Positions 63,565 through 64,000 of a stretch of DNA of 64,000 bases are shown in pieces. The translations under genes and the position numbers were made by a program. This DNA comes from Hymenobacter lapidiphilus (GTDB lineage Bacteria > Bacteroidota > Bacteroidia > Cytophagales > Hymenobacteraceae). Under the pieces are notes generated by a model. The model saw nothing but the letters and a program-made list of their open reading frames with translations, was not told where the DNA came from and made no database searches. The stretch covers positions 57,918 to 121,917 of the forward strand of contig NZ_QVLT01000013.1 of assembly GCF_003417065.2 (NCBI RefSeq), in the 5' to 3' direction. Every line of letters starts with the position of its first letter. Positions within the stretch are counted from its first letter, which is position 1.

Positions 63565-63929
63565 CGAAAGTTAATCGGTACAACACCCCTCATGCAGGCT
63601 TACGCTCCGGGCCGGATTATATGTTGGAAGCCTGCTATCAGTGGGCTACGCTCCTACGGTAATAGCACAGCCCAAAAGTACGAAACTATTCCGGCGGCTT
63701 TTGGCCAACTGCCCTGCCTCTTACCTTATGAAGTGGGTATATTTGGCTTCTCTATTCCCAAAAGATTCCCATCGCAGCGCTCCTGCTTTCCATTGAAATT
63801 CACCAGTACTACAGCGTGTGGACGCCAAATAGGCCATCATTACCTTTTCTGCCAAGTGTCCACATGTTCTAGCTGTATAGTCCCAGGGAGAGATGGTGTA
63901 TTTTCCGGGCTGGAATTTCGCACGCACTT
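63565..63929. other. Intergenic region holding the likely left end of an IS element
   Basis: About 365 bp upstream of the transposase start. TGTCCACATGTTCTAGCTG near 63858 begins with TGT, as many IS ends do, but the matching right end lies beyond the window, so the boundary is unproven. A 68-codon reverse-strand frame here is not convincing. Confidence 0.35.
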
Positions 63930-64000
63930 ATGGGACAAATACTCCACGGCAGCGCCCGCACAACTTCGGCAATACGGGCCGCTATCCAACGTAGTCAGGA
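63930..64000 (+). CDS. IS481-type transposase, N-terminal fragment cut by window edge
   Basis: From ATG 63930 the product reads MGQILHGSARTTSAIRAAIQ then RSQ before the window ends. This matches the characteristic start of IS481-family transposases (MGQ.LHGSA.TT.A.R.AIQ.SQ), whose N-terminal helix-turn-helix and DDE catalytic core would follow to the right. Only 23 residues are visible, so intactness cannot be judged. Confidence 0.8.
   Translation, partial: MGQILHGSARTTSAIRAAIQRSQ

Noticed and set aside
63721..63927. 68-codon reverse-strand frame
   Set aside because: No recognisable motif, low coding likelihood, lies in the probable IS end region.

Overview
The window reads as chromosomal DNA of a high-GC member of the Bacteroidota, most likely Hymenobacter or a close relative. 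The support is the conserved Bacteroidota order ostA-bamD-rpoZ-coaC/coaB-DUF4835-recN-fabI, promoter boxes of the TAnnTTTG type (often TACCTTTGC) with few Shine-Dalgarno sequences, a bacillithiol gene (bshA), a NagZ/beta-lactamase fusion, and many intergenic palindromes. The genus is an inference; no rRNA or tRNA gene was seen.

Layout. 1-3.4 kb: 5' part of dxr, a small lipoprotein, two small unknown genes and a frameshifted nuclease-like gene. 3.5-9 kb: secreted M28 peptidase, ABC exporter, a secreted propeller-like protein and a DUF3885-like protein. 9-11.1 kb: an RsbQ/KAI2-like alpha/beta hydrolase between a truncated fabI 3' end and the intact fabI. 11.3-18.8 kb (minus strand): recN (frameshifted near its end), DUF4835, a split coaB/coaC, rpoZ, bamD and an OstA/LptA-like gene. 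19-26 kb: tilS, mdh, two rhomboid proteases, mutL. 26-32.3 kb: GH3/beta-lactamase fusion, bshA, two small membrane proteins, an IscA-type protein. 32.3-35.3 kb: three membrane genes (DUF2254, DUF421, MscS). 35.3-45 kb: penicillin acylase, glpD, a divergent HxlR regulator/NAD(P)-binding pair, an immunity-like protein, a ChaN-type protein, an ABC-2 exporter. 45-49 kb: ECF sigma factor with a membrane partner, an M50 protease, a TraB/GumN protein. 49-56 kb: dnaJ, grpE, obgE, adk, hpt, hppA. 56-64 kb: M42-type peptidase, TPR protein, then a surface-glycan-like group (polytopic membrane protein, GNAT, ChbG/HpnK deacetylase, MaoC, glycosyltransferase) and the first codons of an IS481-type transposase at the right edge.

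Most genes are housekeeping, with convergent pairs separated by hairpin terminators. The striking feature is the density of intergenic inverted repeats. Three main families recur: an extended hairpin with GTCATGCTGAGCGAAG ends, a GGGGCTTGCCCCCGCCCGCC hairpin, and a degenerate AGCTGTTAGC palindrome. Some are nested, some form the last codons of genes, and one repeat-like block lies at the break in the usually fused coaBC. No CRISPR array, phage region or recognisable defence island was found. The best candidates for something undescribed are these repeat families, the fabI-flanked hydrolase cassette, and promoter boxes placed so close to start codons that the mRNAs should be leaderless or nearly so.
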